From contig NC_045147.1 of assembly GCF_008831285.2 (NCBI RefSeq), forward strand, positions 23,460,981 through 23,524,980: a stretch of DNA of 64,000 bases, in the 5' to 3' direction. Below, piece after piece: positions 49,601 through 60,796 of the stretch (the first letter of the stretch is position 1; the number at the start of each line of letters is the position of its first letter). Under the pieces are notes generated by a model. The model had not been told where the DNA came from. It did not search any database and was given only the letters and a program-made list of their open reading frames with translations. A program made the translations under genes and the position numbers. The stretch is from Nymphaea colorata (lineage: Eukaryota > Streptophyta > Magnoliopsida > Nymphaeales > Nymphaeaceae).

Positions 49601-52600
49601 TTTTTCAGCCTAACAAAAGCCACCAAGTTTTCCTAACTATTCAAAAAGGCTTCTGCAGCTCAGGTTACAAGAAAGCCAATCAATGTTCCGCAAAACCCTA
49701 TCCAAAGCCCCTATTTGCTCCATCATAGTACAAAGAAAAAAAAAATTGAAGAGATTCCCAAGAAGTAACAAGAATGAGATAGGGTCATGCACCTGTTCAT
49801 AAAGGATATGAAATGCTTGCTTCACAGGCAGGTTGACATCTAAAGCAATCACCTAACAGGTCTTCATTGAATCAGAAACAGAATGGAAACTAGTGATAAA
49901 AAGGAATATAAGGTAACCAGAGATGATGAACCAAAAGGTTGGGTGAAGCATGCAAACCTTGCCTGACTCAGGCAATAATTCATATGCAGTATGGATGGAC
50001 AAGAATTCAGATATGCAATTGCGTGACACTTTTATATCAGCCTCGGACATTCCAGTCATTGGCTCCTGCAGAGAGCCATCTGATAATGTGACCTGCTCGG
50101 CATCACACGAAAGCACCAAGCAGAAAATTAAAACAGCTGATTCCAGTAAAGTTGAAAGTCTACTGCCAACGTATATATCTTTCATAAGGAAGAGTTATTG
50201 GAAACCAAGATAGTTTTATACACTTCAGAAGAATTCTGTCACAAAATCAATTCAAATAGTCAACTGGAGAAATAGCAACAATTGCAAGTCATGAAAAGAA
50301 AATAAGTGAAATGAAAACATTTTTTGAAAAAAATGTGGAAAAAAATCAATCCAGCCAATGGTATGAGTTATGACTTTATATGTACCAATGTCAATAATGC
50401 ACTCGGCAACATGCATCCATTACATGTGAAATTTTCCCAACAGACCTTAAACATAAGGGAGTGAGCAAAGATAGCACGGACATGGTGAAACGAAACATAA
50501 TCTATCAAATAAAGAGAAAAGGGGGAATTTCTTACCACACGATCAAAAGTTTCATTGTCCACATCCATGTTCATTCTAGAAACAGGTGTGAATAATGCAG
50601 AACCTGGATCTGGTTCCCTGGCAATCATGATAGTGTTTACTATTCCATAATCCCCAGTAACGTATGGTTGATGTTCATCGTGGCGCCACTCTCCATCAAC
50701 AATAAATTTATACTGCAATCAAAAACAGAAAAATGCAAGCCAATCAAGGATATAGATATCACATATACCGAAACTAAGAAACCATAGAAGTACAGGAAAA
50801 TCAAAAAACAACTACTAAAATCATCTAAGGATGTAGCAACTACCTAATGTGGACAAGGGCAATGGGGTGAAAACAAGAGATAGCCGCTAAAATTACTCAT
50901 GGTACCATTGGACCGCAGAAAGCAACGGGAGGAAATAATGTTGGGCACTCGCGCCACAAAATTCACTACGTGAATTCTTCAGAGGGAATAACAGAAGTTT
51001 CAAATTTATTTATGCGAACAAAACTGCACTGGCTTCATAAAGCACTCAAAGTGGCCAGAGAAAGAACTCTATCATCATATAACATATATACTTAAGTTCT
51101 AGAACCCTCAATGCGTGCAACTACTTCTTACCAACACATGACATAATTTTGCACATCCAAGAACAGAATACTAACCTGATGATACCCAGGAATGATCCTG
51201 CAGATAACCTGAAACACGGTAGGACATCCCTCCATTGGGGACATTGGTATGCGCTCAGACCACCTATAAGAACGAAAAAGAAATGGTAAACAAGTTAGTG
51301 AAAATGGGATAACCCTCGTTAACACCTTGCAGTTTCCATGCAATAAGGACTTACAAGAATGTCTAAACTATTTCAAATTTATTAGCCCAACAATTAGAAC
51401 CCAACAAAGAAAGCAAGGATAATCTCAACAGAGTAACTAAGCTAAATAGTTCATAATTCAAAACAATTGCTTAAAAAACACAGAGTGGTTGTGCTGCTTA
51501 ACATAGGTTGGACGTCGGAGCAACCAAAAATATAAGCATGAGAACGACAATGAACAATCAACATGGATGGAAGGTGGATCAGATTTAGTAGGGGATCGTA
51601 CAACTTTTGGTCATTCCAAATCCAATCCATAGAAAGGTACCCGTTACATGGACATAGCAAGAAGAGAAATCTATATATGTGCTTATCTATTTACACTTTA
51701 CAGTTGTAAGTATTGCATCACCTGAAACAAATGTAGTGGCTAGAATGGACACAACGCATCGGACACAACAGGTTTTGGTCCTTTGGAACATTAGACAACT
51801 GGACATGGTTTATCTATATGATTATATTCATACATAAATATATATGCGAATGTGTTGGCTTGTACATCAAAATAGAAACGGTTCTTTTCTTTTTATTTGT
51901 GTTTAAACTCAACAAGGTCTCAATAATGGGTAATGTTCTCCAGGAAAAAAACCAAATAAGATAGGCTCCACATGTGACGGACATGAAATATCCAGCACTG
52001 AACACTCGGTAACTTAAGTGTCACATGAAAGAGTGTTTCCTTTGGATAATTCACCGTTAAAAAATACATCAAATGCTCATAACATACCAAGAAGCGTTGA
52101 AAAGGATAGAGCAAAGTTAATCGATTATGTCAAATTTTACAACTCAATGAACAATGTCTTCTTCACCAAGCCAAAATGCCATTCTAATAAAACAAAACCA
52201 TGTCAATTGTCAAATTGAGTGATAGTAAGGTCGTCAACTTAGTTTGCTGAAAATAGGAACATCATTCATACATTTTTGGGCATTCTGACTGCACTGTATG
52301 ATTTTGGCAAAGACAATCAAAAGAGGTAGGACTAACACCAAACTGAAAAATGGAGTGCAAATCTGATTCCCCATAATATGAATGTAAATACAAGTCAGTG
52401 TGAGAATGTATGTGTAGCACAACTAACTTCGGTGGAGAAACCTTTTCTTGGTTTGCACAAGTGTGACATCCAACAAGAAGGAAAAAAATTAGCTACGAGA
52501 CCATGTTCAATGGGATTTATTTATAATATCAATGTTTTTAAAATTAACTCCATCACCATCAGTGTTGACGACATAAATCCAAGCCATTTTTAAATCATCT

Positions 52601-53241
52601 CCATCTTATTGTGAAATATTTGTGTTTGTTCTCTCAAAAGTTGAACCACGTGATACATCAGAATTGATTATGTTGTTATGAGAAATAAAACACTGTGAAC
52701 ACATCCTTTTAAAGTTAGATTTTACGTTTCACAGATAAATCCATGCAACAAGAATATGTACCACTGTACGGCTGCTACACGGATTCTCCAATTTCATCTC
52801 CCCCCTAGGGAAAGCATATTTTAAATTCCAGCGAAACTGCTTAATCTCCATACCCGAGACAGCATCGGCATGATATAATTGTAAGATATCCACTAAGTAA
52901 ATGCATGTCAATATACATGGACAATGTACGTTTGCAGAGTGTAATACTTGGAAAAAGTATGAACGGGCAGATGTATCCAAGGTCGCAGACGGAGACACTT
53001 ATATTTCGCATGGACGTGTACCATGTCATATGTAAAAGAAAAATGGAAAAACAATAACCAAAAGAGAGAGAGGGGTGGGGGGAAGGGGAGAAGAAAACAT
53101 TAAGAGGTCGCACCTTGTGAAAGAGCCACATAGATAGACACGCCGGCCACCATACGGCCACACAAATCTCATGGAAACCGATGACATTGCTGCCACTCCA
53201 CAGGTTTCTAGCATTGAATCCGTCGTCCCGGAGAAGAACAT
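37562..53241 (-). CDS. SNF4: SNF4 / KIN-beta-gamma subunit of SnRK1 kinase, 485 aa
   Basis: Regulatory subunit of the SnRK1 energy-sensing kinase, combining a glycogen/starch-binding (AMPK1_CBM) domain with four CBS repeats. Exons: 53114-53241, 51176-51263, 50536-50712, 49958-50092, 49793-49852, 42846-42935, 40614-40730, 39564-39708, 39309-39482, 38721-38784, 38507-38576, 37737-37854, 37562-37653. All are GT-AG with continuous phase; TAG stop. The CBM is at about residues 25-100 ([36 protein letters not shown]). CBS region about 135-485: [98 protein letters not shown]. This follows Arabidopsis SNF4 (487 aa) closely. The ATG at 53241 gives the family N-terminus; the exon begins at 53251 after TTTTTTCTCAG, so a 5'-UTR intron exists. 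Intron 5 (42936-49792) hosts an antisense Copia element. Confidence 0.95.
38623..38642. repeat. (CA)n microsatellite
   Basis: Ten CA units inside the SNF4 intron between the exons ending 38721 and starting 38576. Confidence 0.9.
39938..39968. repeat. C18-A13 homopolymer junction
   Basis: Eighteen C followed directly by thirteen A inside an SNF4 intron. The length is prone to sequencing error. Confidence 0.9.
43635..43677. repeat. (TC)n microsatellite
   Basis: A nearly pure CT/TC run with one TTT interruption, in SNF4 intron 5. Confidence 0.9.
43721..43870. repeat. Tandem duplication of about 70 bp, two units
   Basis: CTGGTGGCTGGCTGCTAACT then CACCACTGCAG at 43731 recurs at 43801 with one change, followed in both by AATC.TCTC.CTGG and CCCTCTTT. 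It lies just outside the Copia 5' LTR. Confidence 0.85.
44136..44201. repeat. Near-perfect hairpin in the 5' LTR U3
   Basis: The inner stem 44151-44165 pairs with 44170-44184 (15 bp, loop ATTA). The outer stem 44136-44149 pairs with 44188-44201 (14 bp). Only a 1-nt against 3-nt bulge separates them. The same hairpin is in the 3' LTR at 49056-49121. Confidence 0.95.
44226..44233 (+). promoter_or_regulatory. LTR TATA box
   Basis: TATAAATA, about 25 bp downstream of the U3 hairpin and in the expected place for retrotransposon transcription. The copy in the 3' LTR is at 49146-49153. Confidence 0.6.
44379..44391 (+). other. Primer binding site of the Copia element
   Basis: TGGTATCAGAGCC follows the LTR without a gap. 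This is the usual plant Copia site complementary to the 3' end of initiator methionine tRNA. Confidence 0.95.
44589..48878 (+). CDS. Copia gag-pol polyprotein, intact
   Basis: The frame is open from 44550, with a first Met there and a more likely start at 44589 (MEDSKVS). Residue numbers count from 44550. A UBN2/gag-type region lies at about 30-250. A CCHC knuckle is at 295-308 ([14 protein letters not shown]). The protease has DSGAS at 414. Integrase has an HHCC zinc site around 545-576 and catalytic D603, D666 and E702; the last two are 35 residues apart. Reverse transcriptase runs from about 960, with YVDD at 1129-1132. RNase H has DADWGG at 1293, STEAEY, and CDNKSS near 1367. No stop or frameshift occurs through TAA at 48876-48878. 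All catalytic residues checked are present, so the copy looks autonomous. Confidence 0.97.
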   Translation: MEDSKVSIEGGSYYAPYKLDRTNYTLWAKCLEMHIKGKYLWGFIRGTSIPPTLKLTKIENGIEKQLDGVERQNAMNEYYKKLDDWEAKNSRIKEWIYGSIEPRIAQNLMYYEKASEVWEYLKGMFTQKDMARKYLLIQKAQSIKQGEKNVREFFMEISSVWNELDQLSPELGLDCKCHEIRRNEIDEFRFFQFLQGLRPEFEQIRSALLSSSSPPLIHELLTKLSGEETRMKLSKEMDKDSVLVSKQEEERALAASRPGNNIKSFRPPHFKNQIRGEYKVICHFCHEPGHIRPSCPKLNNNEGQSRNLGGNFLKGGTSYPQGGQHNRGISFPQGGHYNIRQFDQRKAANVTNEGCDLSSISTTLNQIMTALQPMIKESNSGALATTTSISNTPGMFSWLLDSGASFHMTPNISSLTKFERTRKESNVVTADGTSLSVKGIGNFEKEFGKQKFFVPKVSYVPKLNLNLLSVSQISDLGFDVVFSSNKCLVQDHQTGRLIGEGFRKGDLYYMDNLCIPKEKFCHYVENVDINVWHQRLGHPNVRKLSMMNPTKNICIENFKCNDCIHGKMKSLSFGERNFFSSLPFELVHSDVWGPSPIMSKGGLSYYVIFVDDFTRYCWIYFLKYKSEVFEIFKNFHMLVQTQFNAKLKILRTDSGGEYISNEFERYLKNYGIVHQKSCPRTPQQNGLSERKHRHIIETTRTLLISKNVPKNFWAETALASVYLINRMPSKVLHNTTPFEKLFKYEPDFNRLRIFGCKCFVLNDKADKLSSKVIECAFIGYSETQKGYKCYDSIKDKIIVSRNVRFCEDESGFKNCGESQHNNDYSFLFKFLSQCDDEMHDGDDSNTGGNDSRMAKDIITYHRRNRQQEVGEEEHHETIDLQPTQSGENLRRSTRNVRQPNRFVSYETFIPSHRARINAIHSHFEPSTFNEASKYIEWKNAMLEELDALRKAQTWEIQDLPIGKKTIGCKWVYKVKTKSDGSLERYKARLVAKGYTQEYGIDYEETFAPVARMTTVRTLIALASVKNWNIYQMDVKNAFLNGDLMEEVYMEVPPGLSVPQRKVLRLKKALYGLKQAPKAWFDRFNSVISDYGFHSCLTDTALFVKYTTAGIIILLLYVDDMIITGSDKKGIKECKKLLQETFEMKDLGFLTYFLGIEVAYSTRGYFLSQTKFAAEIIAKSGITDDKVTETPEAVGSKMKIDDGVPLANPTPYRQLVGSLMYLSITRPDIAHAVHTVSQFQHAPSTVHMGAVLRIIRYIKGTINKGVFMSSSSSLNLIAYTDADWGGDPNDRHSTTGFCVFLGESLISWKCKKQQKVSLSSTEAEYRAMASTTMEIVWLRQMLLDMGIKIEEPTDLCCDNKSSIYIAKNQTFHERTKHIEMDCHYVREEFLKKTIKLPYVSSEFQLADFFTKPLCSPRFNFLLDKLSVIAP
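48879..48891 (+). other. Polypurine tract of the Copia element
   Basis: GTTTAAGGGGGGG lies directly after the gag-pol stop and directly before the 3' LTR, as expected for the plus-strand priming site. Confidence 0.85.
48892..49298 (+). repeat. 3' LTR of the Copia element
   Basis: Same length as the 5' LTR and identical except A at 49192 in place of C. It is followed by the right target duplication GTTAC. Confidence 0.97.
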
Positions 53242-53250
53242 CTGTTCCGG

Positions 53251-54060
53251 CCTGAGAAAAAATTGCACGTGTGAACAATAACTAGAAAATGACGAGTCAT
53301 TGACCAGGACAAGGACTCGAAGCTCAGGATACCGCTCTGGGTAGAACCAGCAAGATCCAAATCACCAACACCCTGAACAGCCCATCACTCTACTAGTGTA
53401 GCCCCACCACCCGCAGAAGGAGCAACAATTTGCGTTGTTTCCGTCGACAGGGATCCTCCACACTATGGTAGAGGACCCCTCAATGGTTCCCCATTCCCTC
53501 CAAACCTTCCAAGCGCTAGCAGAAAAAAGTGCGGGGATCGAACCCCTACTTCACGTCATCCACCGCGTCCGAATCTCGAATCCAAGCCCTACAATCCCTA
53601 AAGAACCTTCTCGAAGAAAATCCACAAACTCGTCAATAGCACGCCTCGAAAACGAGCTCCCCAGTAACAGAATCCTGGATTTCTCGCATGGCGAATTCAA
53701 CAATGAAACCAAACCCCCCTGCAACAGCACCAAACCCGTAAAAAATCGATAAAACGCAAACTCAATAATTAACCAAATCAATAAAGACAATCAATCCATT
53801 CATCGCCCTGAAAGTGCTCATGACCACTCCGATTCTGACCCTAGAGAGAGCCCTAACTTTCCAATACGAGGAAACGAAAATGACACGTAAACACAGTAGA
53901 TTAAGTATAAGAAGACAAAATAATTAAAGGAAATCTCACTGGATTTTCTCCGCCTAATGTTCACCTCGAGAGATCTCTTCGTTGTCGCGAAACCCTCGCA
54001 CCTCAGAGAGAGAGAGAGAGAGAGAAACAGAGAGACAGGGAGGGGGAGAGAGCAACGGAA
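53251..54060 (-). promoter_or_regulatory. SNF4 5' UTR intron and likely first exon
   Basis: The acceptor TTTTTTCTCAG at 53252-53262 proves at least one upstream exon. A candidate non-coding exon lies near 53965-54055, with a CT repeat on the minus strand (GA on plus, about 54006-54024) and donor CTCGAG|GTGAAC near 53966. A second candidate donor, ATCCA|GTGAG, is near 53940. The exact first exon and start site are not resolved. Confidence 0.45.
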
Positions 54061-55682
54061 AATAAGAAAAAAATTAGACCAACAGGAAGGAAAATGATTT
54101 TATTATCTAATTACCGGTGACAAAAAAAATCGGAAATACGTTAAAGCTTGAGATGAGCGTGGTCGTTAATGTCGCATCGAGCATCGGACTTGAACTTGTG
54201 GGTGGGTTTGCTTGCTAGAAGCCTAGAATGGGATTAAGTTGCGCATTTTAGTTAGGGAAACTAATCTGAGAAACTTTATCGCTTGCCTAATAGTGTAAAA
54301 CTCTATATATCTATTTTTCTGCTCAAAAGTTCGTAAAAATGTGTAGATAAGAATGGCTGCTTACCAGCAATCGAAGTGCCGAATCCCCTCGGAGTTGATT
54401 GGGCAACTTCTTTACTCCAAAGGCCGTTAACATGTGCTGATAAGAAGGCCTGCTTATCAGCAGTTAGCCTATTCAGGAGTGTCAGATCCCTTTGAAGTTG
54501 ATTGAGATTTAAGTTACCAATATTATGTTGGACAAGCATTGTGGATCGCTCAAGGTTATGCCATGTGTTGGCTAGAGTAAATGGTTGGCATTTATGTTAC
54601 TTGAACCAACAACTAAAACGAATATCGTTAACTGGTTTTAAACAGCGAGGTTTTTTTAGGTACTTTCCAACAAAACTGAAAGTATTACGAAAATCTTTAA
54701 GAAAATTTGTCAATTTTTAGAAAATAAAAAAAATAGCAAATTTTTGGAAAATAATAAACTATAAAAATTAAGAAAACTAATACGAAAGCATTAAAAACGA
54801 CCTGACAAAATGATAAAAATGATGTTTTAGAAATGATACCAATGAAGACAAATAATTTAACTTAAGTTTAAACTTTAAAATAAAATAAATGTAAAAATCA
54901 CGAGAAAGCACACGATAAAAATGGGGAAAAATTCATGTTGAAGTTTACAAAATGGGAAAAAGACGGGGATTTGTTCGGTTTTATTGGTTTAAACGTTTTA
55001 TCGGGCCTTTTTCAAAGAAGACGGATTTTCTGTGGCTAAATAATAAGTACCAGCCGTAGGCTTCAGCCCCTCTTGCGACCAGTGTTTTGCATAACATGCA
55101 TTGAAGATTGCTCCATATGCTTATTTATACAACAATTGCAATAAATTGATTAATCACAATAAATCGATTAAGAAATTAAATGGTATTGCTAGTGTTTTAT
55201 GTTGCTTAGATTCAGCTTGCCCAAAGAGTGACGCCCATGAGAATTGGATCATAATCTGACAGTCTATGCCATCACCTTAGGAATTCGGATCCATTGATGG
55301 TTGAGTTTTTTACTAGAGAGCCAAATATATCTGGCTAAGGGTCATTAATATTTGAAATTTTAAATATTTAAGAGCACCATGAGAAAATGATTATAAGATA
55401 TGCGTGCACAGTGGGGAGCATGCACATACATACAGGCCTTATTTACACGCAAATGATTAGTTCAAATATTTCAACGTTGGTTGTATCCATTCAATGGAAG
55501 AAACCTCAATGCTTTATAAAAAAAGATATTATTGTAATGGTACATGGTTGGCTATTAGCGTGAAAAGCTCGTAGTCTATTTTCAAAATAAAATCAATGGG
55601 GTAACAAAAAAAAGAAAACGCACTTGACGTTGTCTTTGGCTCCCAAAGAAAAAAGGAACAATCTTTACCTTACCGAGGTACT

Positions 55683-55684
<2 letters not shown>

Positions 55685-55718
<34 letters not shown>
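55685..55718. repeat. (TA)n microsatellite
   Basis: Uninterrupted TA run in intergenic DNA. Confidence 0.95.
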
Positions 55719-55720
<2 letters not shown>

Positions 55721-56730
55721 GTTTCCATGCCTTGGACCAAGAATAGATGGCAGACCAAAAGAATAGCCACATCCCCAAAAAAGGCATCCAATATGAGTAC
55801 CCCAGGCTCCATTTAAGATATATTCTGCTGAGGATGTTGAAGCATTTCCAGAGTTTTGAAAAATGAGATTTTGGCCAAGAAGACTTGAGGATCTGTTGGG
55901 GAAGGGGATTTTTGAGAGAGCAAGCATGTCTTCCTTTCTGTTAACACCAGATGGAAATGAATCATTGCGCTATCTTTCTTGCTTTTTCCTGATTTATAGT
56001 CTTCACAGTTTGTGAGGGACTTCTTCAAAAGAAAGCTTTACCAACAGGCTAGGCGCAATCTGACTGCCACTCACGCATTGGGATCAGTTGACTGATGTAC
56101 AAGCGCAGCAGACTCGTTACCAATTCTCCTGTGTATCAAGCATTCAGATAGTTGAGACAGCATAAAGACCGTCAAAATCTTGGCCACGCAGCATCTATCA
56201 TGTCATGCAAATTTGCAGTTCCGACAGAGAAGTAACGGGATAACATAACCCACCATATCTACATTTCAAGTTTTCAACAGAACTAAATGGTCCAAGATAT
56301 GTCATAAATAACAAACAGCGTTGACATGGTTTTCAATTACATAAGCCTTCACATGAAAATAGGCTTCATACCAAGTAACAATTTTCCAATTATGCTTCTG
56401 ACAGAGGCAAGGCGCTAATGTTCATCACTCCCTCAACTAAAGAAGGGGAAAGAAAATCTCCAAACTTCCATAATTCAATACAGAAGCTAAATTGTAACAA
56501 AACTGGAAGGACATCGAGAAGAAACAGCAAGCCATGCAGTGCTAAAAATACAAAAAGTGAGGCAGCGGTGAACTGGCCATATACATGATAAGAATACCTG
56601 ATCTTCACCCTTCCAAAAAGATCAGAGCAGTATTGCACTTGAGAGGATTAAAGTTCTTATGAGGGACTTCCTCTTGGTCTTATTAGGAGATTATTGATGT
56701 AGATTGATGAACCTGTTTGACAGGGGCTTG

Positions 56731-56736
56731 TTTATT
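56731..56736 (-). terminator. Candidate poly(A) signal of the CCCH gene
   Basis: AATAAA on the minus strand (TTTATT on plus), about 235 bp past the stop codon at 56970. Plant poly(A) signals are loose, so this is only a candidate. Confidence 0.3.
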
Positions 56737-56969
56737 GAATATAACAATGATTTCTTGTATAAAATAAAGTATAAACACAAGATAAAGAGGACCTAACTTA
56801 GGTTAGACCTTGATCAGACAGAACCTAGAAAGCTATCAAGGGATGAAGTGGTTTTGCCAAGGTAATGCTTAGGCATATATAGTTTTTGAAGGGAATGGGG
56901 AGCAAATGTCCGTAAGATGGATTTATGAAGTCTGGTTGAGGAGGAAAGTAAGGATGGGTGTTGGGATTC

Positions 56970-57338
56970 TCATTCATCGCCACTGGGGACAATACCACCG
57001 CTAAGAGGAGCAGTACTATGACTGGACGCAATGGAGACCTGCCCTACCTTTGAGAAAACTGAACCCATCGAACCACCTGATCCAGTTTCAGTGGACAGGA
57101 CTCTGTTGCTCTCACTTACAGCTAAAGAATCTTCGATTAATCCAGCCACCGATTCAGCTCGAAAGTCCGAGGATGAAGAGGATGGAGCTAGAGCTGCCAC
57201 AGACAATCCAACAGGATATGATGCAACAGACACATCAGAGGACCTGTAACCTATACTTCCCATTGGATGATCATATTTGCATGTTGGTCCAAACTTACAT
57301 ACTCCATGTTGTGCATAGAATGTACAAATGGGAGCCCC
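56970..57338 (-). CDS. Last coding exon of a ZFN-type CCCH zinc-finger protein (partial)
   Basis: The exon starts after the acceptor CTGTCGCAG at 57339-57347 and encodes GAPICTFYAQHGVCKFGPTC followed by KYDHPMG. This is a complete C-X8-C-X5-C-X3-H finger of the kind that ends plant ZFN/HUA1-like proteins with five such fingers. The tail includes YPVG, a run of serines (APSSSSSD) and GSVFSKVGQVS, which also recur in plant family members, and ends at TGA (56970-56972). Family members bind RNA or DNA. The exons for the earlier fingers should lie to the right, but I found none within the window, so they are either beyond 64000 or this is an isolated fragment. A decayed Copia element lies in between. 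Confidence 0.85.
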   Translation of the reverse strand, partial: GAPICTFYAQHGVCKFGPTCKYDHPMGSIGYRSSDVSVASYPVGLSVAALAPSSSSSDFRAESVAGLIEDSLAVSESNRVLSTETGSGGSMGSVFSKVGQVSIASSHSTAPLSGGIVPSGDE

Positions 57339-58739
57339 CTGCGACAGCAAATAATAGGGATCAGCATCAAAAATCGCTTAATAGAACAGCAACAGTGTCT
57401 TATTAATAAATTCAGTCATTTGGTCTTTAGTCTCCTACAAGAATTACGCTTTCATCTTGTCCGGTACACACCCTTAAAAAGGCGATGGTTAACGAAACAC
57501 CCTTTTTTTTTTTTTACAGAAGCTCTACACTATTTATTTTGATGCAGACAACAGGAAAGAAGAAAGACCAAAAACACATTAAAGAAAATGGTCTGTAAAG
57601 AAGAACCTTAAGAAAATTAGAAAGTTAAGAAGAAAGTATTCATATATGTTTTGGTCTCTCACACACATACAGAGACATACAAGTGTTATTGCCAATTTTT
57701 TGAATAAATCTCTACCTGGTATACTGGAATATAATATCCAATATCTGACATCCGAACCAATTGAGGAACATAGGTTCAAATGCAGAAATCCGTATATAAT
57801 AGAAAGAGCTGTGGGCCTGTGACAGATTGTATAGACCTAACATACACCTGATGCACAAGCAACCCAACACAGCTGGCTATCTCATGATATACTCCCAAAA
57901 GATAAATGGAAGATCAGCTGAACGAGTTTGTGAAGAAGCCAAAACAAAATAGTTGCCATGGAGAAACTAAAGTTGAAATCATAAGCTCTTAATGAGAACA
58001 GTGAGTTCCTCCTCAAACACCTTTCCGGTAGTCCTTGGTTAAAGTAAATTTCATTCACATCCATGGACAACTAAATAATTAATTTAAACAACAATCATGT
58101 ACTGAAAAGGAAGAATATCTTTGTTCAGAAGCACTTTCTAGATAATGCTTAAACCTTAGGAGTCAGTACTCTACAGATATAGTCCAGAAGTTGCACCCGT
58201 TGCTGCAGCTAAGGGTAAAATGGTTGATCAGCCACGCTAATAACAAAGGAAAATAAGCCATGAGTTTGATTTGAGAAAAATATTATTTTTGTACTCTATG
58301 ATCTATCTCAAATGGTCAACCTAGAGTTTCAGTAGTAAGGAAGCTTCTTAATAGACTTTACCCCCTGCTCCCCTCCCCCTAACCCACAGAACAGGAAAAA
58401 GGAAATTTTGAGAATATGTTATCCCTTCGAGAAACAAAGACTAACAACAATATAAAGAAATCCAACTTTTTCTCATAAGCTTTTCAAGCAGACATCAGAA
58501 TATTTCTTTGATGACAATTGACAACGTGTTATAGTAAACATCAATATGTTGCCATTTTAGACTTTTAATGTAATGTTCAACTTTGGAAGAAAAAGAGTTT
58601 TCACCTCGGTATAGCAGCCAACAGAAATGTACAGAGTTACAATTATAGGCATAGCAGTTCTAGAACCAAGGAACAACCATTTTCCTCACTTGAGGAATAC
58701 AAGAGATCTACAGGAGCAAAAGAATAGTACAGGTTGTTA
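57339..58739 (-). other. Presumed intron of the CCCH gene; no exon recognised
   Basis: I searched the minus strand for the recurrent CKFG and FHHP/YHHP codons of upstream CCCH fingers and saw none. A 54-bp block near 58145-58198 has an acceptor-like TACCCTTAG and an open frame (LQQRVQLLDYICRVLTPK) but matches nothing I know in this family. Confidence 0.5.
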
Positions 58740-58774
58740 AAATATATATGCATATGCTACTGCCCATGATGATA

Positions 58775-58777
<3 letters not shown>

Positions 58778-58810
<33 letters not shown>

Positions 58811-58811
58811 A
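58778..58811. repeat. (TA)n(TG)n microsatellite
   Basis: TA run followed by a TG run inside the left part of the decayed Copia element. A (TG)n(TA)n run occupies a comparable place in the right part (61747-61791). Confidence 0.9.
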
Positions 58812-60702
58812 TTATCCATCTACATATGTATATTTCTATGTATGCATACGTATATATTATTACCATGGTATGGACATCTATATATTTATATTTGTATATA
58901 TCTTGATGTAAACACAATTCATTTATTTTATGTAGTTTTAGCTTTACTGTTTCTTTTTTTATGTAACAAAGATAATGCCCAAACAGCACTGCTGTAATTT
59001 TTGCTAAGTCGTTAGGAGTGTCAAACAGCTAAAATCAATCCCCCTTACTCAATAAATAAAGGACTATTCCTTCGATATTAGTCACACACTTTTGCACGTA
59101 TTTTAGGGATATAATAAAAATGTCTCTTTTACCATTTGTGTGTGTGATATCCTTTATTCTTTTTATGAATCAATGAACTCAGTGTGACATCAAGTGAGGG
59201 ATTACTTTGTATTTGTAATAGTGTTGCAAAAGCTCTCTAATTGGTAAAAGGTAAGAGAGCCTTCAACGCATACATGGTATCAAAGATTCAAAAAGGTTTT
59301 TCGTGCAGCCCCAGGATTTGTGCTAGAAGCTTATTTTGTTCTTTCCTGTGGTCTATTTTCATCCTCTTCATTCCTTTTCGACTCTTGAGCACATGAGATA
59401 AGGACAATGCAGTTGTCCCCTTTTTACACTCAACTCATCAAATTACATAACCGGGGCTCCACCATGAAGCATCACATTTAATGGAGAGATCTGTGGGGAT
59501 TAGTGGATCGGTCCAAAGTAAAGCCTATGCTTCAACTTAGTAAGGTGTCCCAAGATATCAAGAAAGCCCAATGGAGATGAAATAATCAAGCCTATGGAAA
59601 AATATGATAAAAAGTCTGATTGATACATAAAACACTCTGTCACTCCAGGATAATACCTTGCATCCTCAAAATTGTATAATTCAGTATTTGCACCAATGTG
59701 GCAAAATTCTCATTGCTAGTGAGTCCTGGGATTATATTAAATAATGAATAGAATGGAAGATATTAACTATCAGTATCATATAAAAGGGAAGATTTGTGCC
59801 ACCAAGCAAGGTAATATGACAATATGTGAGCACTTTTCTTGCCCTACCAAACTGTGGGATGAAATGAAACTTTTTGAGCCTAAATGTGTGTTTACTGAAA
59901 ATTTTAGAATATATCAATGACAAAATGAGAAGCAACAGTGTATTAGTTCCTTAATGGATTAAGGGGCCTGAATTTGTTGAAGCAAGGTCAACCCGAGCCT
60001 CCCCCTACAGAACATGAATATTACACATATGCACATGGAAGAAACTAGGCCAAAGAAACTCTCAAATGGTAGAAAAGATTCCGTTATCACCATATCTAGA
60101 CCCAGAAATAAAAAGCATACTATTATAGTGACTATGAAGGATAATTGAATGTATATTTTTCTTTCAGGTGATGCATTGATTTCCTAGAAGCATAAAAAGC
60201 AGCAAAAATTATCATTACAATCTGCAAAGGCAGAATATAGTTATGGCAACCATGGCAACCAAAATTATTTGAATAAAGACTCTACTTAAAGATATGAGAG
60301 TCTGAATCTTTGAGCCAAGTAAATTGTATTGTGATAACAAAAGTGTTATATACGTTGCTGGTGACCACACCTTCCATGAGAGAACAAAATATGTCATGAA
60401 GAACTTTTACTATGTTAGAAAGGAACTTTTGAAGAATCACATATTGCTTCCAATTGTGATGTCCAAGTATCAAATTGTTGATCTCTTCACCAATGCTCCT
60501 CATTGTGTGATCCCTTTGACATTCAGTGGTGACACCGTAAGTTTAAGGGTGGTGCCCTTCCACACATACACAAATATATATAGGAGAGATCAAAATCTAC
60601 CAGATGCCACTAAAAACTAAAAATTATCGCCACAGGAGCATTAGCGACAGTTTGTGGTGTAGTTCCACCAGGCCACTTGACATCCAGCAGATTTGAATAT
60701 TC

Positions 60703-60704
<2 letters not shown>

Positions 60705-60754
<50 letters not shown>
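60705..60754. repeat. (TA)25 microsatellite
   Basis: Long uninterrupted TA run, likely hypervariable, in the right part of the decayed Copia element. Confidence 0.95.
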
Positions 60755-60758
<4 letters not shown>

Positions 60759-60796
60759 GATGTCTGTAGGAACCAACGTATCTCATGGATGTTGAG

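Larger units (their letters stand above)
42936..49792 (-). other. SNF4 intron 5, 6.86 kb, enlarged by the Copia insertion
   Basis: The donor GAACAG|GTGCAT lies at 49793/49792 and the acceptor TGTTACAG|GGA at 42936/42935. Without the retrotransposon and one target duplication the intron would be about 1.5 kb. The remaining sequence includes a CT tract, a 70-bp tandem duplication and AT-rich filler. Confidence 0.9.
54061..56969. other. Intergenic between SNF4 and the CCCH gene
   Basis: No gene was recognised. A (TA)n run lies at 55685-55718. The segment 54620-55010 shares words with 43200-43440 (GCGAGGTTTTT, TTTAAGTTTAAACTTT) and may belong to a common decayed repeat. The right-hand part (about 56700-56969) is probably the CCCH gene 3' UTR. 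Confidence 0.55.

Noticed and set aside
54303-54539. Minus-strand frame next to the SNF4 5' end
   Set aside because: Repetitive words (CTGATAAG..GGC, AGCAA) produce an internally repeated but unrecognised peptide; no splice or family support.
60324-60620. 98-codon frame with RNase H similarity as a gene
   Set aside because: It is a fragment of the decayed Copia element with broken upstream frames, not a separate gene.
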